From Occultella kanbiaonis (lineage in GTDB: Bacteria; Actinomycetota; Actinomycetes; Actinomycetales; Beutenbergiaceae), in NCBI RefSeq assembly GCF_009708215.1, contig NZ_CP046175.1, positions 1,922,001 to 1,986,000 on the forward strand: a DNA stretch of 64,000 nt, read 5' to 3'. A model generated the notes under the pieces. The model was not told the DNA's origin, ran no database searches, and saw nothing but the letters and a program-made list of their open reading frames with translations. The stretch's first letter is position 1, and each line of letters opens with the position of its first letter. Of the stretch, positions 1 to 8,167 are shown piece by piece. A program made the translations under genes and the position numbers.

Positions 1-121
1 GGTTGCCGGCGGGCCGCTGACCGGGGGGTTCCGTCAGTTGGCCCGAGCGGGACCCTGACCGCGGCCGGCCAGCGCCCGCCGGGCGGGGTCGGTCGGTACC
101 GCGACGCTTCCTCTTGCTCAT
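1..121 (-). CDS. Possible N-terminus of a basic protein, cut by the left edge
   Basis: An ATG at 121 on the minus strand opens a frame that stays open for 40 codons to the window edge. The translation starts MSKRKRRGTDRPRP and is rich in Arg, Pro and Gly. A GGAG lies only two bases before the ATG, which is short for a ribosome site. The frame follows the methyltransferase gene in the same direction. I recognise no family. A competing plus-strand tail of 18 codons (2-58, ending TGA) overlaps it, and at most one of them is likely real. Confidence 0.28.
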   Translation of the reverse strand, partial: MSKRKRRGTDRPRPAGAGRPRSGSRSGQLTEPPGQRPAGN

Positions 122-179
122 CGCTCCAGGGTGCCGGACCGGCGCGCACGGCGCCGGGCGGGTGTGGATAACCCGACGG

Positions 180-198
180 GCCGCCGACTTCCGGCGGC
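180..198. terminator. Hairpin 3' of the methyltransferase gene
   Basis: GCCGCCG and CGGCGGC form a perfect 7-bp stem around the loop ACTTC, just beyond the stop codon of the minus-strand methyltransferase. No T-run follows on either strand, so a terminator role is only suggested by position. Confidence 0.35.
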
Positions 199-205
199 GT
201 ACGGC

Positions 206-934
206 TCAGGCCGCGTGCCGGCCCGGCCCCCGCGGGCGCCATGTGTGCACCATGTACCCGTAGCTGAGTCCGAGCCGGTGCCGGTGCGCGCGCAGCCACG
301 GGTCGGCGACGTCGGCCGGGAACTCGAGCCGGAGCACCGTCTCGAGGTCGGCCCGGGTCTCGAAGCTCCAGCTGCTCAGCACCGCCTCGCTCGTGGCTCC
401 GTGCTCGCGCCACCAGTCGAGGATGTAGCTCCCGGTGCCCTGCTTGGCCGCCCAGGGGCTGACCGCGAGCAGCTCGGCGAACTCGCCGTCGTCGTGGTCG
501 TTGTCGATCACCACGAGCGTGCCGCCGGTGGCCAGGACCCGTTGGACCTCGTGCAGGCCGGGGGTGGCGTCGAAGTCCGGATCGGGGAAGAAGTAGGCGA
601 AGCGTGCGTGCACCACGTCCACGGACGCATCGGGCAGCGGGATGTGCTCGGCGGAGCCGCGCAGTACCTGGGCACCGCCGGGCCGCGCCTGCGCGAGGGG
701 CAGCAGGTCGGGATCGGGTTCGACCCCGATCACCTGGGCCGCGTCGGCGTAGCGGGGCAGCCAGAAGCCGCTGCCGCAGCCGAGGTCGAGGAGCCTGCGC
801 CCGGCCCACGGCGCGACCGCCTCCAGGTGCGCCCAGAGCGTGCCGTCCGGGTCGATGGCCGCGTTCTCGATCTCGTAGACGGCCGGGTTCACGCCCTGGT
901 TGCCCGCCTTCACGAAATCGCTCAACTCGGTCAT
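206..934 (-). CDS. Class I SAM-dependent methyltransferase
   Basis: 242 residues with a Rossmann-type methyltransferase core. Motif I, LLDLGCGSG, sits at residues 48-56, followed by an acidic strand end (GVEPDPDL) that should bind the SAM ribose. A post-I segment (SAEHIPLPDASVDVVHARF) is typical of the Methyltransf_11/25 families. The C-terminal third, rich in Trp and Arg, probably forms the substrate cap, but the substrate cannot be read from the sequence. The gene is monocistronic as far as can be seen and diverges from the NYN gene across about 85 bases. A CAGGGT box ends 8 bases before the ATG. Confidence 0.85.
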   Translation of the reverse strand: MTELSDFVKAGNQGVNPAVYEIENAAIDPDGTLWAHLEAVAPWAGRRLLDLGCGSGFWLPRYADAAQVIGVEPDPDLLPLAQARPGGAQVLRGSAEHIPLPDASVDVVHARFAYFFPDPDFDATPGLHEVQRVLATGGTLVVIDNDHDDGEFAELLAVSPWAAKQGTGSYILDWWREHGATSEAVLSSWSFETRADLETVLRLEFPADVADPWLRAHRHRLGLSYGYMVHTWRPRGPGRHAA

Positions 935-1006
935 GGTGCCTCACCCTGCCACACGCCACGGAGCGCGCCGTCCGGCGCCGGGTCGGCGTACTCGGCCGGT
1001 CGCCCA

Positions 1007-1012
1007 TAGGCT
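1007..1012 (+). promoter_or_regulatory. -10 box TAGGCT, leaderless start for the NYN gene
   Basis: TAGGCT ends 7 bases before the ATG at 1020, which puts the expected transcription start on or beside the start codon. No ribosome site and no clear -35 box are visible. Confidence 0.5.
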
Positions 1013-1019
1013 GACGGGT

Positions 1020-2102
1020 ATGGATTCCGAAGAGCGCCTCGCCGTATTCCTCGACTACGAGAACCTCGCGCTCGGGGCGCGTGAGCACCTGGGCGGGATG
1101 ACGTTCGACTTCGGACCGATCGCGGATGCGCTGGCGGTGCGCGGACGGGTGGTGGTGCGCCGCGCCTACGCGGACTGGTCCTACTTCGACGAGGACCGCC
1201 GATCGCTCACCAGGCACCAGGTGGAGCTGATCGAGATGCCCCAGCGAATGGGCGCCTCCCGCAAGAACGCCGCCGACATCAAGATGGTGGTGGACGCGAT
1301 CGAGATGGCGTTCGAGCGCGACTACATCTCCACGTTCGTCATGTGCACCGGGGACAGCGACTTCTCCCCGCTGGTGCACAAGCTCCGCGAACTGAACAAG
1401 CGCGTCATCGGTGTCGGCGTGGAGAAGTCGACGTCCCGGCTGCTGCCGCCCGCCTGCGACGAGTTCCTGTTCTACGACCGCCTCGAGGGTGTGGAGGTCC
1501 CGGAGCCCACACCGGTGAAGCGCGCCGAACCAGCCCCGGCCACCCGTCGGGAGACGCGGCTCAAGGCGGCCCCGGACCCGGCGCCGACCCCCGAGACCCC
1601 GGACGAGGACGAGGACGACGAGGTCGCCGACGACACGACCGCGCTGGACGTCCTCGTCGCACAGACGCTCGCGGGGCTGCAGTCCTCCACGAGCGCGTCG
1701 GTGACCGCCTCGGTGCTCAAGCGCACCCTGCTCCGCAAGGACCCGACGTTCAGCGAGTCCGACCACGGCTACCGGACCTTCGGCGAGGTGCTCCGCAACC
1801 TGGCCGAGCGGGGCATCGTCGAGCTGGGCACCGGCCCTGCCGCCGGCGACCCGGAGGTGTCGCTGCCCGAGCGCGACGAGCGGGACGACGCCTTCGCGCT
1901 GGTCGCCGCCGTGGTCTCCGAGTCCGACGGGCCGTCGGCCCTGTCCGGCCTCAAGAACCACCTGCGCAAGCGTCGCCCGGACTTCTCCGAGAAGGCGCTC
2001 GGCTACCGCAACTTCCTGCAGTTCTGCCGGGCGGCGGCGGAGGCCGGCGCGGTGACGCTGCGCTGGGACGACGACGCCGAGGACTACCTGCTCACCACCT
2101 GA
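1020..2102 (+). CDS. NYN-domain (LabA/MARF1-like) protein with two OST-HTH domains
   Basis: 360 residues. The N-terminal 170 residues are a NYN/PIN-like nuclease fold: D12 in FLDYEN, D86 in NAADIKM and D112/D114 in CTGDSDF are the expected metal-binding acids. An acidic, Pro-rich linker (about 175-205) follows, then two related segments, LKRTLLRKDPTFSESDHGYR and LKNHLRKRRPDFSEKALGYR, each in an OST-HTH/LOTUS-like winged helix. The expected role is RNA binding and cleavage or RNA quality control in the cytoplasm; the target is unknown. I chose the ATG at 1020 because homology starts there and a -10 box lies just upstream. The longer frame back to 900 would overlap the divergent gene. Confidence 0.85.
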   Translation: MDSEERLAVFLDYENLALGAREHLGGMTFDFGPIADALAVRGRVVVRRAYADWSYFDEDRRSLTRHQVELIEMPQRMGASRKNAADIKMVVDAIEMAFERDYISTFVMCTGDSDFSPLVHKLRELNKRVIGVGVEKSTSRLLPPACDEFLFYDRLEGVEVPEPTPVKRAEPAPATRRETRLKAAPDPAPTPETPDEDEDDEVADDTTALDVLVAQTLAGLQSSTSASVTASVLKRTLLRKDPTFSESDHGYRTFGEVLRNLAERGIVELGTGPAAGDPEVSLPERDERDDAFALVAAVVSESDGPSALSGLKNHLRKRRPDFSEKALGYRNFLQFCRAAAEAGAVTLRWDDDAEDYLLTT

Positions 2103-2159
2103 GCCTTCACCTCACCCGCCGCGCTCCGCACCCGGGGTGCGCGTCCGGTGGGGACCGGT

Positions 2160-2693
2160 TCAGAACAGCGTGGAGCCCCGGGACTCCAGGTCGAGGAGGA
2201 ACTTCTTCGCGTCGATGCCGCCGCCGTAACCGGTCAGGTTGCCGTCTGCGCCGATCACCCGGTGGCAGGGCACGATGATCGAGATCGGGTTCCGGTTGTT
2301 CGCGAGTCCGACCGCTCGGGCCGCACCAGGCTGCCCGAGCGCGTCTGCGATCTGGCCGTAGCTACGGGTCTCGCCGAACGGGATCAGGAGCAACTGCTCC
2401 CAGGCCGCCTGCTGGAACGACGTTCCCGCCGGCGCGAGGCGCACGTCGAAGCTGGTCCGCCCACCCGCGAAGTACTCCTCGAGCTGGGTCCGTGCCTCCC
2501 GGAACGGTGCCGGGTCGGCGAGGGCGCCCTCGGCGAGCGTGATGGTCCGGTGCCCCGGGTAGAGCAGGCCGGTGAGCGCGCCGTCGGAGTCGGCGAGCAG
2601 GACGAGTGGCCCGATGGGGGAGTCGAGGTCATGGCGGTAGGTGGTGCCCGCCGCGAGCATCTCAGTCATCCCGGCCCCGTTCATCTCGGTCAT
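2160..2693 (-). CDS. ogt: Methylated-DNA--protein-cysteine methyltransferase
   Basis: 177 residues. Transfers alkyl groups from O6-alkylguanine in DNA to its own cysteine, a one-use suicide repair. The active-site block IVPCHRVIG is present with C143, and the upstream helix-turn-helix YGQIADALGQPGAARAVG and the N-hinge are intact. The chosen ATG at 2693 overlaps the alkA stop codon (ATGA), which indicates translational coupling. In-frame Met 9 and Met 12 are alternative starts. Pairing with a glycosylase makes this a small alkylation-repair operon without a linked Ada regulator. Confidence 0.95.
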   Translation of the reverse strand: MTEMNGAGMTEMLAAGTTYRHDLDSPIGPLVLLADSDGALTGLLYPGHRTITLAEGALADPAPFREARTQLEEYFAGGRTSFDVRLAPAGTSFQQAAWEQLLLIPFGETRSYGQIADALGQPGAARAVGLANNRNPISIIVPCHRVIGADGNLTGYGGGIDAKKFLLDLESRGSTLF

Positions 2694-3574
2694 GCTGCCT
2701 CCAGTTGGGCGTGCCGCCACAGGTGGTGCGCGGCGTAGGTGCGCCACGGTGCGAACTCCGCGCCGATCGGGTCCACCGGTGCGCCCGCGAGCCGCTCCGC
2801 CGCACGCCGGAGCACGAGGTCGGTGCCACAGTAGGCGTCGGGGTCGCCGAGGGCGCGCATGCGCACGTACTGGGTCGTCCACGGGCCGATCCCGGGGAGT
2901 GCGAGCAGACGCCGCTCGGCCTCGTCGGCGTCGAGTCCGCCGTCAAGGTCGAGGCCGTCGGCGGCGGCTCGGGCGAGCGTGATCAGGGCCCGACGGCGAC
3001 CGGTCGGCATCGCGAGCGTCTCGCCGTCGTCCGGGTCCACCCGGGCGAGCTGCGCCGGGGTCGGGAACAGATGGGTGAGCGTGCCGTCGGGGGCGGCCAG
3101 CGGCGTCCCGATCGTGTGCGCGAGCCGGGAGGTGTGCGTACAGGCGGCGGCGAGCGAGACCTGCTGGCCCAGGACGGCCCGCACCGCGATCTCGAACCCG
3201 CCCGCCTGTCCCGGTGCGCGCACGCCGGGCCGCGCACGCACGAGGGGACCCAGCCACGGATGCTCGCCCAGACCGGCGACGATCGCAGCCGGGTCGGCGC
3301 CCACGTCCGCGATCCGGCCGGCCGCGCCGGTCGCGGCGCCGAGGTCCGCGGGGTGCGCGGCGACCTCCAGCCTCAGGCCGGCCGCCCCGGGCGCCGGCCG
3401 CGCGATCGTGATCACGCCGGGTCCGTGCGGCAGTGCCAGCGTGCGCCGGTACCTGTGCGCGTCGATCTCCTCCACACCGACGATGATGCGCGCGGCGAGG
3501 TAGTCCCACAGCGCGTCCCCGTCGAGCGGGGGCGTGAACGGGAGCGCAACGGTCGTCGACGGCATGCGGCCCAT
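2690..3574 (-). CDS. alkA: DNA-3-methyladenine glycosylase II
   Basis: 294 residues. Removes alkylated purines, leaving an abasic site. An AlkA_N-like beta domain occupies roughly residues 8-105. The HhH-GPD domain follows, with the hairpin LPGIGPWT at 226-233 and catalytic Asp D252 in GTDLVLRRA. In many actinobacteria this module is the C-terminus of an Ada-AraC-AlkA fusion, whereas here it stands alone. The ATG at 3574 is preferred because GGAGGTGGG lies before it; the ATG at 3565 is the alternative. It is the promoter-proximal gene of alkA-ogt, divergent from the dehydrogenase gene. Confidence 0.92.
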   Translation of the reverse strand: MGRMPSTTVALPFTPPLDGDALWDYLAARIIVGVEEIDAHRYRRTLALPHGPGVITIARPAPGAAGLRLEVAAHPADLGAATGAAGRIADVGADPAAIVAGLGEHPWLGPLVRARPGVRAPGQAGGFEIAVRAVLGQQVSLAAACTHTSRLAHTIGTPLAAPDGTLTHLFPTPAQLARVDPDDGETLAMPTGRRRALITLARAAADGLDLDGGLDADEAERRLLALPGIGPWTTQYVRMRALGDPDAYCGTDLVLRRAAERLAGAPVDPIGAEFAPWRTYAAHHLWRHAQLEAA

Positions 3575-3631
3575 CGTGTCACCCACCTCCGACACCGCCT
3601 CGGCACGTCGACACCGACGGTACCGGCGCAC

Positions 3632-3637
3632 TAGGGT
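3632..3637 (+). promoter_or_regulatory. -10 box TAGGGT for the dehydrogenase gene
   Basis: TAGGGT would start a transcript near 3644 and give a leader of about 40 bases before the ATG at 3684, which has its own GAGG site. This contrasts with the leaderless pattern seen at other genes here. Confidence 0.35.
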
Positions 3638-3683
3638 CATTCCGTATCTAGAAACGCAGTTCATGATGAAGAACGAGGCACCC

Positions 3684-4724
3684 ATGCCCACGACCGTCCC
3701 GGCACAGATGCGCGCGCTCGTGCTCGCCGAATTCGGCAACCTTCTCCTCGAGGTTCGGCCGACCCCCGTCCCGGCGCCGGGGGAGGTGCTCGTGCGCATC
3801 GTGGCGACCGGGATCTGCGGCTCCGACCTGCACGGGTACACCGGCGAGAACGGGCGTCGCCAACCGGGTCAGGTGATGGGGCACGAGACGGTCGGCGTGG
3901 TCGCGGCGCTCGGCGACGGTGCCACCGGCCACTCCCTCGGTGACCTCGTGGTGCTGAACCCGAACCTGGCGTGCGGGACGTGCGCTCGCTGCCTGGAGGG
4001 CAACGCCCACATCTGCGCCAAGCGCCGCGTGATCGGTGTCGACCCGGCCATCTCCAGTGCGTTCGCCGACTATCTCGCCGCTCCCGCGGTCAACCTCGTG
4101 CCGTTCGCCGGCGATGTCGCCGTCGGCGCCCTCGTCGAACCCCTCGCGGTCGGCTACCACGCGGCGCTGCGCGGCGGGGTCGACGCGCACTCGCGCGTGC
4201 TCGTCCTCGGTGGCGGCCCGATCGGGCAGGCCGTCGCGATCGCCTGCCGCCGGCTCGGCGCGGCGTCGGTCCTCGTCTCGGAGCCGCACCCGGCCCGCCG
4301 CACGCTCGTCGCCCAGCTGGGGTTCGCCGTCGTCGATCCCGGCACCGACGACGTGCACGAGGCGGCCGGCGAGATCGATGTCACCATCGACGCCGTCGGC
4401 GTGAGCGCCACCCTGGCGACGGCCCTGGCCGTGACGGCGGCCGGCGGCACCGTGGTGCTCGTCGGCATGGGCGCACCGACCGTCGAACTGCCCGCCTACG
4501 CGATCTCGACGGCGGAACGCACCCTGGTCGGCGCGTTCTGCTACGCACCGGCCCACTTCGCGGACACGGCCGAATGGGCTGCCGGCGCGACTGCGGAACT
4601 GGCGCCGCTGATCTCGCGCACGGTCGGCCCCGAACAGGCGCAGGCCGCGTTCGCCGGGCTGGCGGACGGCTCTGACTCCGCGAGCAAGATCCTGGTCGCG
4701 TTCGCCCCGGACCTGCTCCGCTGA
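3684..4724 (+). CDS. Zinc-dependent alcohol/polyol dehydrogenase (MDR superfamily)
   Basis: 346 residues, the usual length for medium-chain dehydrogenases. The catalytic-zinc site is C45 (GICGSD) and H67-E68 (GHE). The structural-zinc lobe has four cysteines at 97, 100, 103 and 111. An NAD(P)-binding GGGPIG Rossmann motif follows near residue 178. It probably oxidises a sugar alcohol or secondary alcohol; sorbitol- or threonine-dehydrogenase-like members are close in layout, but the substrate is not clear. GAGG five bases before the ATG fixes the start. The gene stands alone between alkA and an acetyltransferase on the other strand, so context gives no pathway. Confidence 0.88.
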   Translation: MPTTVPAQMRALVLAEFGNLLLEVRPTPVPAPGEVLVRIVATGICGSDLHGYTGENGRRQPGQVMGHETVGVVAALGDGATGHSLGDLVVLNPNLACGTCARCLEGNAHICAKRRVIGVDPAISSAFADYLAAPAVNLVPFAGDVAVGALVEPLAVGYHAALRGGVDAHSRVLVLGGGPIGQAVAIACRRLGAASVLVSEPHPARRTLVAQLGFAVVDPGTDDVHEAAGEIDVTIDAVGVSATLATALAVTAAGGTVVLVGMGAPTVELPAYAISTAERTLVGAFCYAPAHFADTAEWAAGATAELAPLISRTVGPEQAQAAFAGLADGSDSASKILVAFAPDLLR

Positions 4725-4730
4725 GTCAGG

Positions 4731-5327
4731 TCACCCGGGACTCCGGCCGGGCGGCCGATAGGTGTGCCACGTCTCGGTGATCTCGTAGCCGACCGCGCGG
4801 TTCATCGCCAGGCTCGCAGTGTTGACCGAGGCGCCGCCGGTGCCGAACAGGTCCGCGCCGTCCGCCGCATGCGCGAGGACCGACGCCGCCTTGACCGCGG
4901 TTGCGAGCCCCTGCCCCCGATGCGCCGGGTCGACGGCGGTGAACGCGGTCTCCACCAGGGCGCCGACCTCCTCGGTGGCCGTGACGGCGACGAGCACGCC
5001 GTCATGCTCTGCGCCGAAGACGCGGCCACGGGTGAAGAGATCCCTCGTGCCGGCCGCGTCCAGCGGTTCGTGGAGGGTCGCGGCGCCGCCGGGGTAGTCC
5101 GATGCCGTCGCCGCGTCCAACGTCAGGACCGCATCGGCATGCGAGACCGTCAGCTCTCGGATCCTCGCGCCGGACTGCCCGGCACCGGCCACCACCTGGC
5201 CCAGCCTCCCGAGCAGTTCCGGCGTGACGCGCAGGCGGGCACCCCACGAGGTCGCGACGACTGTCCACCCGGCGCTCTCCAGCTCGGCGCGGCGCGGGTC
5301 GTCGGATCGGATCACCATGTCAGGCAC
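4731..5327 (-). CDS. GNAT family N-acetyltransferase
   Basis: 198 residues. The C-terminal half is a GNAT fold: the acetyl-CoA pyrophosphate loop is HRGQGLATAV within VDPAHRGQGLATAVKAAS, and a conserved NxxSLAMNRAVGYE element follows, in which the Asn/Tyr pair is typical of GCN5 enzymes. The N-terminal 70 residues look like a degenerate partner domain. The substrate is unknown. The GTG at 5327 is used; an ATG three codons in is the alternative. Its 3' end faces the dehydrogenase gene six bases away. Confidence 0.8.
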   Translation of the reverse strand: MPDMVIRSDDPRRAELESAGWTVVATSWGARLRVTPELLGRLGQVVAGAGQSGARIRELTVSHADAVLTLDAATASDYPGGAATLHEPLDAAGTRDLFTRGRVFGAEHDGVLVAVTATEEVGALVETAFTAVDPAHRGQGLATAVKAASVLAHAADGADLFGTGGASVNTASLAMNRAVGYEITETWHTYRPPGRSPG

Positions 5328-5414
5328 GGCGCCATCCTGTCAGTCGCGTGCAAGATGCCCTGCAACCCCTCGACCGGTCGCGACACAATCTCGGTAGGAC
5401 AAGGGAGGCTCGGC

Positions 5415-6299
5415 ATGGGTCGACGATCGGTGGGTGCGGCGCTGGCCGCGGTCGTGGGACTGGTGCTCGCGGCGTGCGGCGGGCTCGGTGGGGCGCCGGG
5501 CAGCGGAGGGCCGTCGGACGACGGACCGACGGTCGACGGCACCACCGCCGACCCGTCGGGCGTGGTCCTGGTCGGTACGGGACTGATCATGCAGGTCGGT
5601 GACGAGCCACCACAGCTCTGCCTCGGCGCCGTCGCCGACTCCTACCCGCCCCAGTGCGGCGGGCCGGAACTGATCGGCTTCGAGGGCTGGTCGGGCATCG
5701 AGCACGAGTCGGCGTCGGGCAGTACCTGGGCGAGCGCCTGGGTGGTCGGCACCTATGACGGCACCTCGTTCGCGCTGACCGAGCCGGCGTCCGTGGAGCC
5801 GCCGGCCGGGTGGGAGCCGCCCGCCGACACATCCCCGGACTTCCCGCAGCTGTGCGACGACGACGCGGCCCGGGCCGGTGACGGCCCCAGCGGTTCCGAT
5901 CTCATCACGCAGCAGTCGGAGCTGTCGGTGTTCCTCGAGACCTACGACGGGTACGTGCTCAGTTACGTCTCCGGAGGTGGCGAGGTCATGAACGTGCTGG
6001 TCTCCGGTGACGCGACCCAGGCGCGGGCGCAGTTCCGGGAGATCTACGCCGGGCCGCTGTGCGTGCAGACCAGCGATCTGCCGCTGCAGGCCGACGTCCG
6101 CGCCGCCCAGGACGCGCTCAGCGCCGTCTGGGAGGACCTTGACCTGCTCTCGAGCGGCAGCGGCGTCAGCGGACTGCTCGAGGTGCAACTCGTGGTCGCC
6201 GACCCCGCTCACGTCGAAGCGGTGACCGAGGTCGTGGCCCCGTGGCTCGAGCCGGACGAGCTGGTCTTCAGCGGCGCGCTGGAGCCGTTCCCGAGCTGA
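5415..6299 (+). CDS. Secreted lipoprotein of unknown function
   Basis: 294 residues. A short signal peptide (GRRSVGAALAAVVGLVLA) ends in the lipobox LAAC with Cys 21 as the lipidation site, so the protein should be anchored outside the membrane. A Gly/Ser/Asp-rich tether of about 30 residues follows, then an acidic Cys-containing region with C-x-G-A and Q-C-G-G elements that may form disulfides. The second half resembles generic periplasmic alpha/beta domains. I recognise no family. GGGAGG six bases before the ATG supports the start. It is a single gene between convergent neighbours. Confidence 0.75.
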   Translation: MGRRSVGAALAAVVGLVLAACGGLGGAPGSGGPSDDGPTVDGTTADPSGVVLVGTGLIMQVGDEPPQLCLGAVADSYPPQCGGPELIGFEGWSGIEHESASGSTWASAWVVGTYDGTSFALTEPASVEPPAGWEPPADTSPDFPQLCDDDAARAGDGPSGSDLITQQSELSVFLETYDGYVLSYVSGGGEVMNVLVSGDATQARAQFREIYAGPLCVQTSDLPLQADVRAAQDALSAVWEDLDLLSSGSGVSGLLEVQLVVADPAHVEAVTEVVAPWLEPDELVFSGALEPFPS

Positions 6300-6329
6300 C
6301 CGAGGATCCGGCCGGCATGCCCTCCTGCG

Positions 6330-7235
6330 TCACCGCGCGCCGGCCCGGTCGCTGACCGCGCCGGTCAGCCCGGTCAGCCCGAGCAGCCCGAGCAGCCCCG
6401 CCATGGTGCCGCCGAGCACGGCGGCCGAGGATCCGCCGTCGAGCCCCGAATACGACCGGACGGTCTCGAGAGACTGCCGATAGGTCAGGTGCGGGCGGGA
6501 GACCGGGAAGTCCGAGCCCCACACCAGCCGCTGCGGCCCGAAGTGCTCCAGCAGGTCCCCCAGGACCCGCCGGTCGGAGTACGGGAAGTCCCAGGTTCGC
6601 TCGGTCAGGTGGTGGAATCCGCTGACCTTCACGTACACGTTCGCCACCGTGGCGAGGTCACGAAGTGCCGCGACCTCGGCCGGTGCGTCGGCGTCGACGT
6701 GGCCCTGGTGGTGGACCAGCACCGGCACGTCCGGGTGCGCTCGGGCCGCCGCCGCGACGGCGCCGAACCACGCCGGCCGCGCGTGCAGCGAGAGGAGCAG
6801 GCCGTGCGCGGCGAGCGTGGAGAGGAAGCCGGCCGCGTCGTCACCTCGGAACCAGTCGTCGGTCTCGTCGGCGAGGTAGTGGGTCACCCCGGCCACCTGC
6901 CCGACGGCGTCGCCCGCCTCCGCGAGCGCCCTCGCCAGCCGCCCGGGTGCGCCGGGCAGGTGGTACTCGTTGGTCCAGCGCGAGTCCACGTCGAGCGCGA
7001 CGCTCAGGCGGTCCGGGTGCGTGGCCGCCGCGGCCAGGACGTAGTCGTTGTTCCCGGTGTTGTCCGTGCGGTCCTCGCCTGCGCCGATCCCCGCGCAGAC
7101 CACCAGCGCCCGGTCCACGCCCGCCGCGTCCATCTCGTACAGCAGCGAGCCGATACTGCCGCGGGTGAGCGGGTCCGGCACGGCGGCCGGATAGGGCCAG
7201 CGCGCCCAGGCGTGGGCGTGCGCGTCGATGATCAC
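6330..7235 (-). CDS. Amidohydrolase family protein (amidohydro-rel, TIM barrel)
   Basis: 301 residues. DAHAHAW near the N-terminus supplies the HxH metal ligands. Later strands carry VHHQGHV and, near the C-terminus, WGSDFPVSRP, where the Asp is the general base. These are hallmarks of the PF04909 amidohydrolase/lactonase group (for example 2-pyrone-4,6-dicarboxylate or L-fuconolactone hydrolases). The GTG at 7235 is chosen because GAGGAG lies seven bases upstream and the metal motif starts right after it. It diverges from an IclR regulator, and an FAD oxidoreductase gene follows that regulator, so the three may form one regulated catabolic unit. The last 30 residues contain the repeat GLLGLLGLTGLTG. 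Confidence 0.82.
   Translation of the reverse strand: MIIDAHAHAWARWPYPAAVPDPLTRGSIGSLLYEMDAAGVDRALVVCAGIGAGEDRTDNTGNNDYVLAAAATHPDRLSVALDVDSRWTNEYHLPGAPGRLARALAEAGDAVGQVAGVTHYLADETDDWFRGDDAAGFLSTLAAHGLLLSLHARPAWFGAVAAAARAHPDVPVLVHHQGHVDADAPAEVAALRDLATVANVYVKVSGFHHLTERTWDFPYSDRRVLGDLLEHFGPQRLVWGSDFPVSRPHLTYRQSLETVRSYSGLDGGSSAAVLGGTMAGLLGLLGLTGLTGAVSDRAGAR
6361..6396. repeat. Four tandem 9-bp units inside the amidohydrolase gene
   Basis: Two copies of CCGGTCAGC are followed by two copies of CCGAGCAGC, in frame at the 3' end of the amidohydrolase gene. They encode the GLLGLLGLTGLTG tail. Copy-number change would alter protein length by three residues per unit without a frameshift. Confidence 0.8.
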
Positions 7236-7300
7236 GGGACGACTCCTCGGGCCGGCGGGGGCGTGCGCGGAAAGCCTAGCGAGCAGTCTGCGGTTGTCCA

Positions 7301-7320
7301 TGGTGAAATATCGTTCGACA
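7301..7320. promoter_or_regulatory. Candidate IclR-type operator over a -10 box
   Basis: A 20-bp imperfect palindrome, TGnnGAAnnATnnTTCnnCA, matches itself at 12 of 20 positions. It lies between the divergent amidohydrolase and IclR genes and contains TATCGT (7309-7314), a plausible -10 box for the iclR gene. CATGGTGAA also occurs as a direct repeat at 7299 and 7319. The layout fits autoregulation plus control of the divergent gene; this is inference. Confidence 0.45.
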
Positions 7321-7343
7321 TGGTGAACGACAGGGGATCATCG

Positions 7344-8123
7344 GTGGACAACGAACGACGAACCGGCGCACCGGCGCTCGCCCGCGGCCTGCGGGTGCTG
7401 GAGCTGCTCGCCGACTCCGAGAGCCTGAGCCTCACCGAGGTCGCTGTCGCCCTCGACCTGCCGAAGTCGAGTGCGCACCACCTGATCGGCGCCCTGATCG
7501 ACGGCGGCTGGGCCGAGCGCGATCCCGCCACCATGCGGGTGACCCTCGGCCTGCGCGCCTGGGAGGTCGGCCAGGCGTATGACGGTGCCCAGAGTCTGAG
7601 CCAGCGCGCCCGCCCGTTCATGGACGCCGTGCGGGACGCGACGGGTGAGACGGTCCGGCTCGCGATCCGGTCCGGCGCGGACCAGGTCTGCCTCGCGAAG
7701 AGTCACGGCACCCACAAGCTCGTGTTCGACCAGCGCATCGGTGCGCGGCTGCCCTGCCACGCCACCGGCCTCGGCAAGGCGCTTCTGACGGCCCTGGACG
7801 ATGCCGGCCTGACCGAGCTCTACGGGAACGGCGAGCTCGAGGTCTTCACCGAGCACACCCGTCCCGACGTCGCCTCGCTGCGGGCGGACGTCTCCGCAGC
7901 CCGGGAACGGGGCTGGGCCGAGGACGACGGCGAATACATCCTCGGCATCCGCTGCGTCGCCGTGCCGGTGTTCGACCGCGGCGGCGGGGTGGTCGCGGCG
8001 CTGTCCGTGAGCGGCACCACCGCGCGGTTCTCCGCGGAGCAGGCGGACCGGTGCCGACACGAGCTGCAGCAGGCGGCCGGCGAACTCGCGCAGCGACTCG
8101 GCGAGCACACGCTGCCCGCGTAG
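7344..8123 (+). CDS. IclR family transcriptional regulator
   Basis: 259 residues. An N-terminal winged helix (ARGLRVLELLADS, then LTEVAVALDLPKSSAHHLIGAL) binds DNA. The C-terminal IclR effector domain contains LPCHATGLGKALL and a typical RCVAVPVFDRGGGVVAALSV strand. The GTG at 7344 has AGGGGA six bases upstream. An ATG at 7320 is in frame but lies within the candidate operator and would only work from a leaderless transcript. It probably senses a small organic acid and controls the divergent amidohydrolase and the downstream oxidoreductase gene 44 bases away. Confidence 0.88.
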   Translation: MDNERRTGAPALARGLRVLELLADSESLSLTEVAVALDLPKSSAHHLIGALIDGGWAERDPATMRVTLGLRAWEVGQAYDGAQSLSQRARPFMDAVRDATGETVRLAIRSGADQVCLAKSHGTHKLVFDQRIGARLPCHATGLGKALLTALDDAGLTELYGNGELEVFTEHTRPDVASLRADVSAARERGWAEDDGEYILGIRCVAVPVFDRGGGVVAALSVSGTTARFSAEQADRCRHELQQAAGELAQRLGEHTLPA

Positions 8124-8167
8124 ACGAGCGCGCTCGAGTGAGACATCGACGTCGAGGGAGACGATGA

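Noticed and set aside
2-58. Possible C-terminal tail of a plus-strand gene entering from the left (18 codons, then TGA)
   Set aside because: Too short to recognise, and it overlaps a minus-strand frame that starts at 121; neither can be settled here.
900-1019. Longer start for the NYN gene
   Set aside because: The extra 40 codons are Arg/Pro-rich shadow sequence overlapping the divergent methyltransferase start, and a -10 box lies within them.
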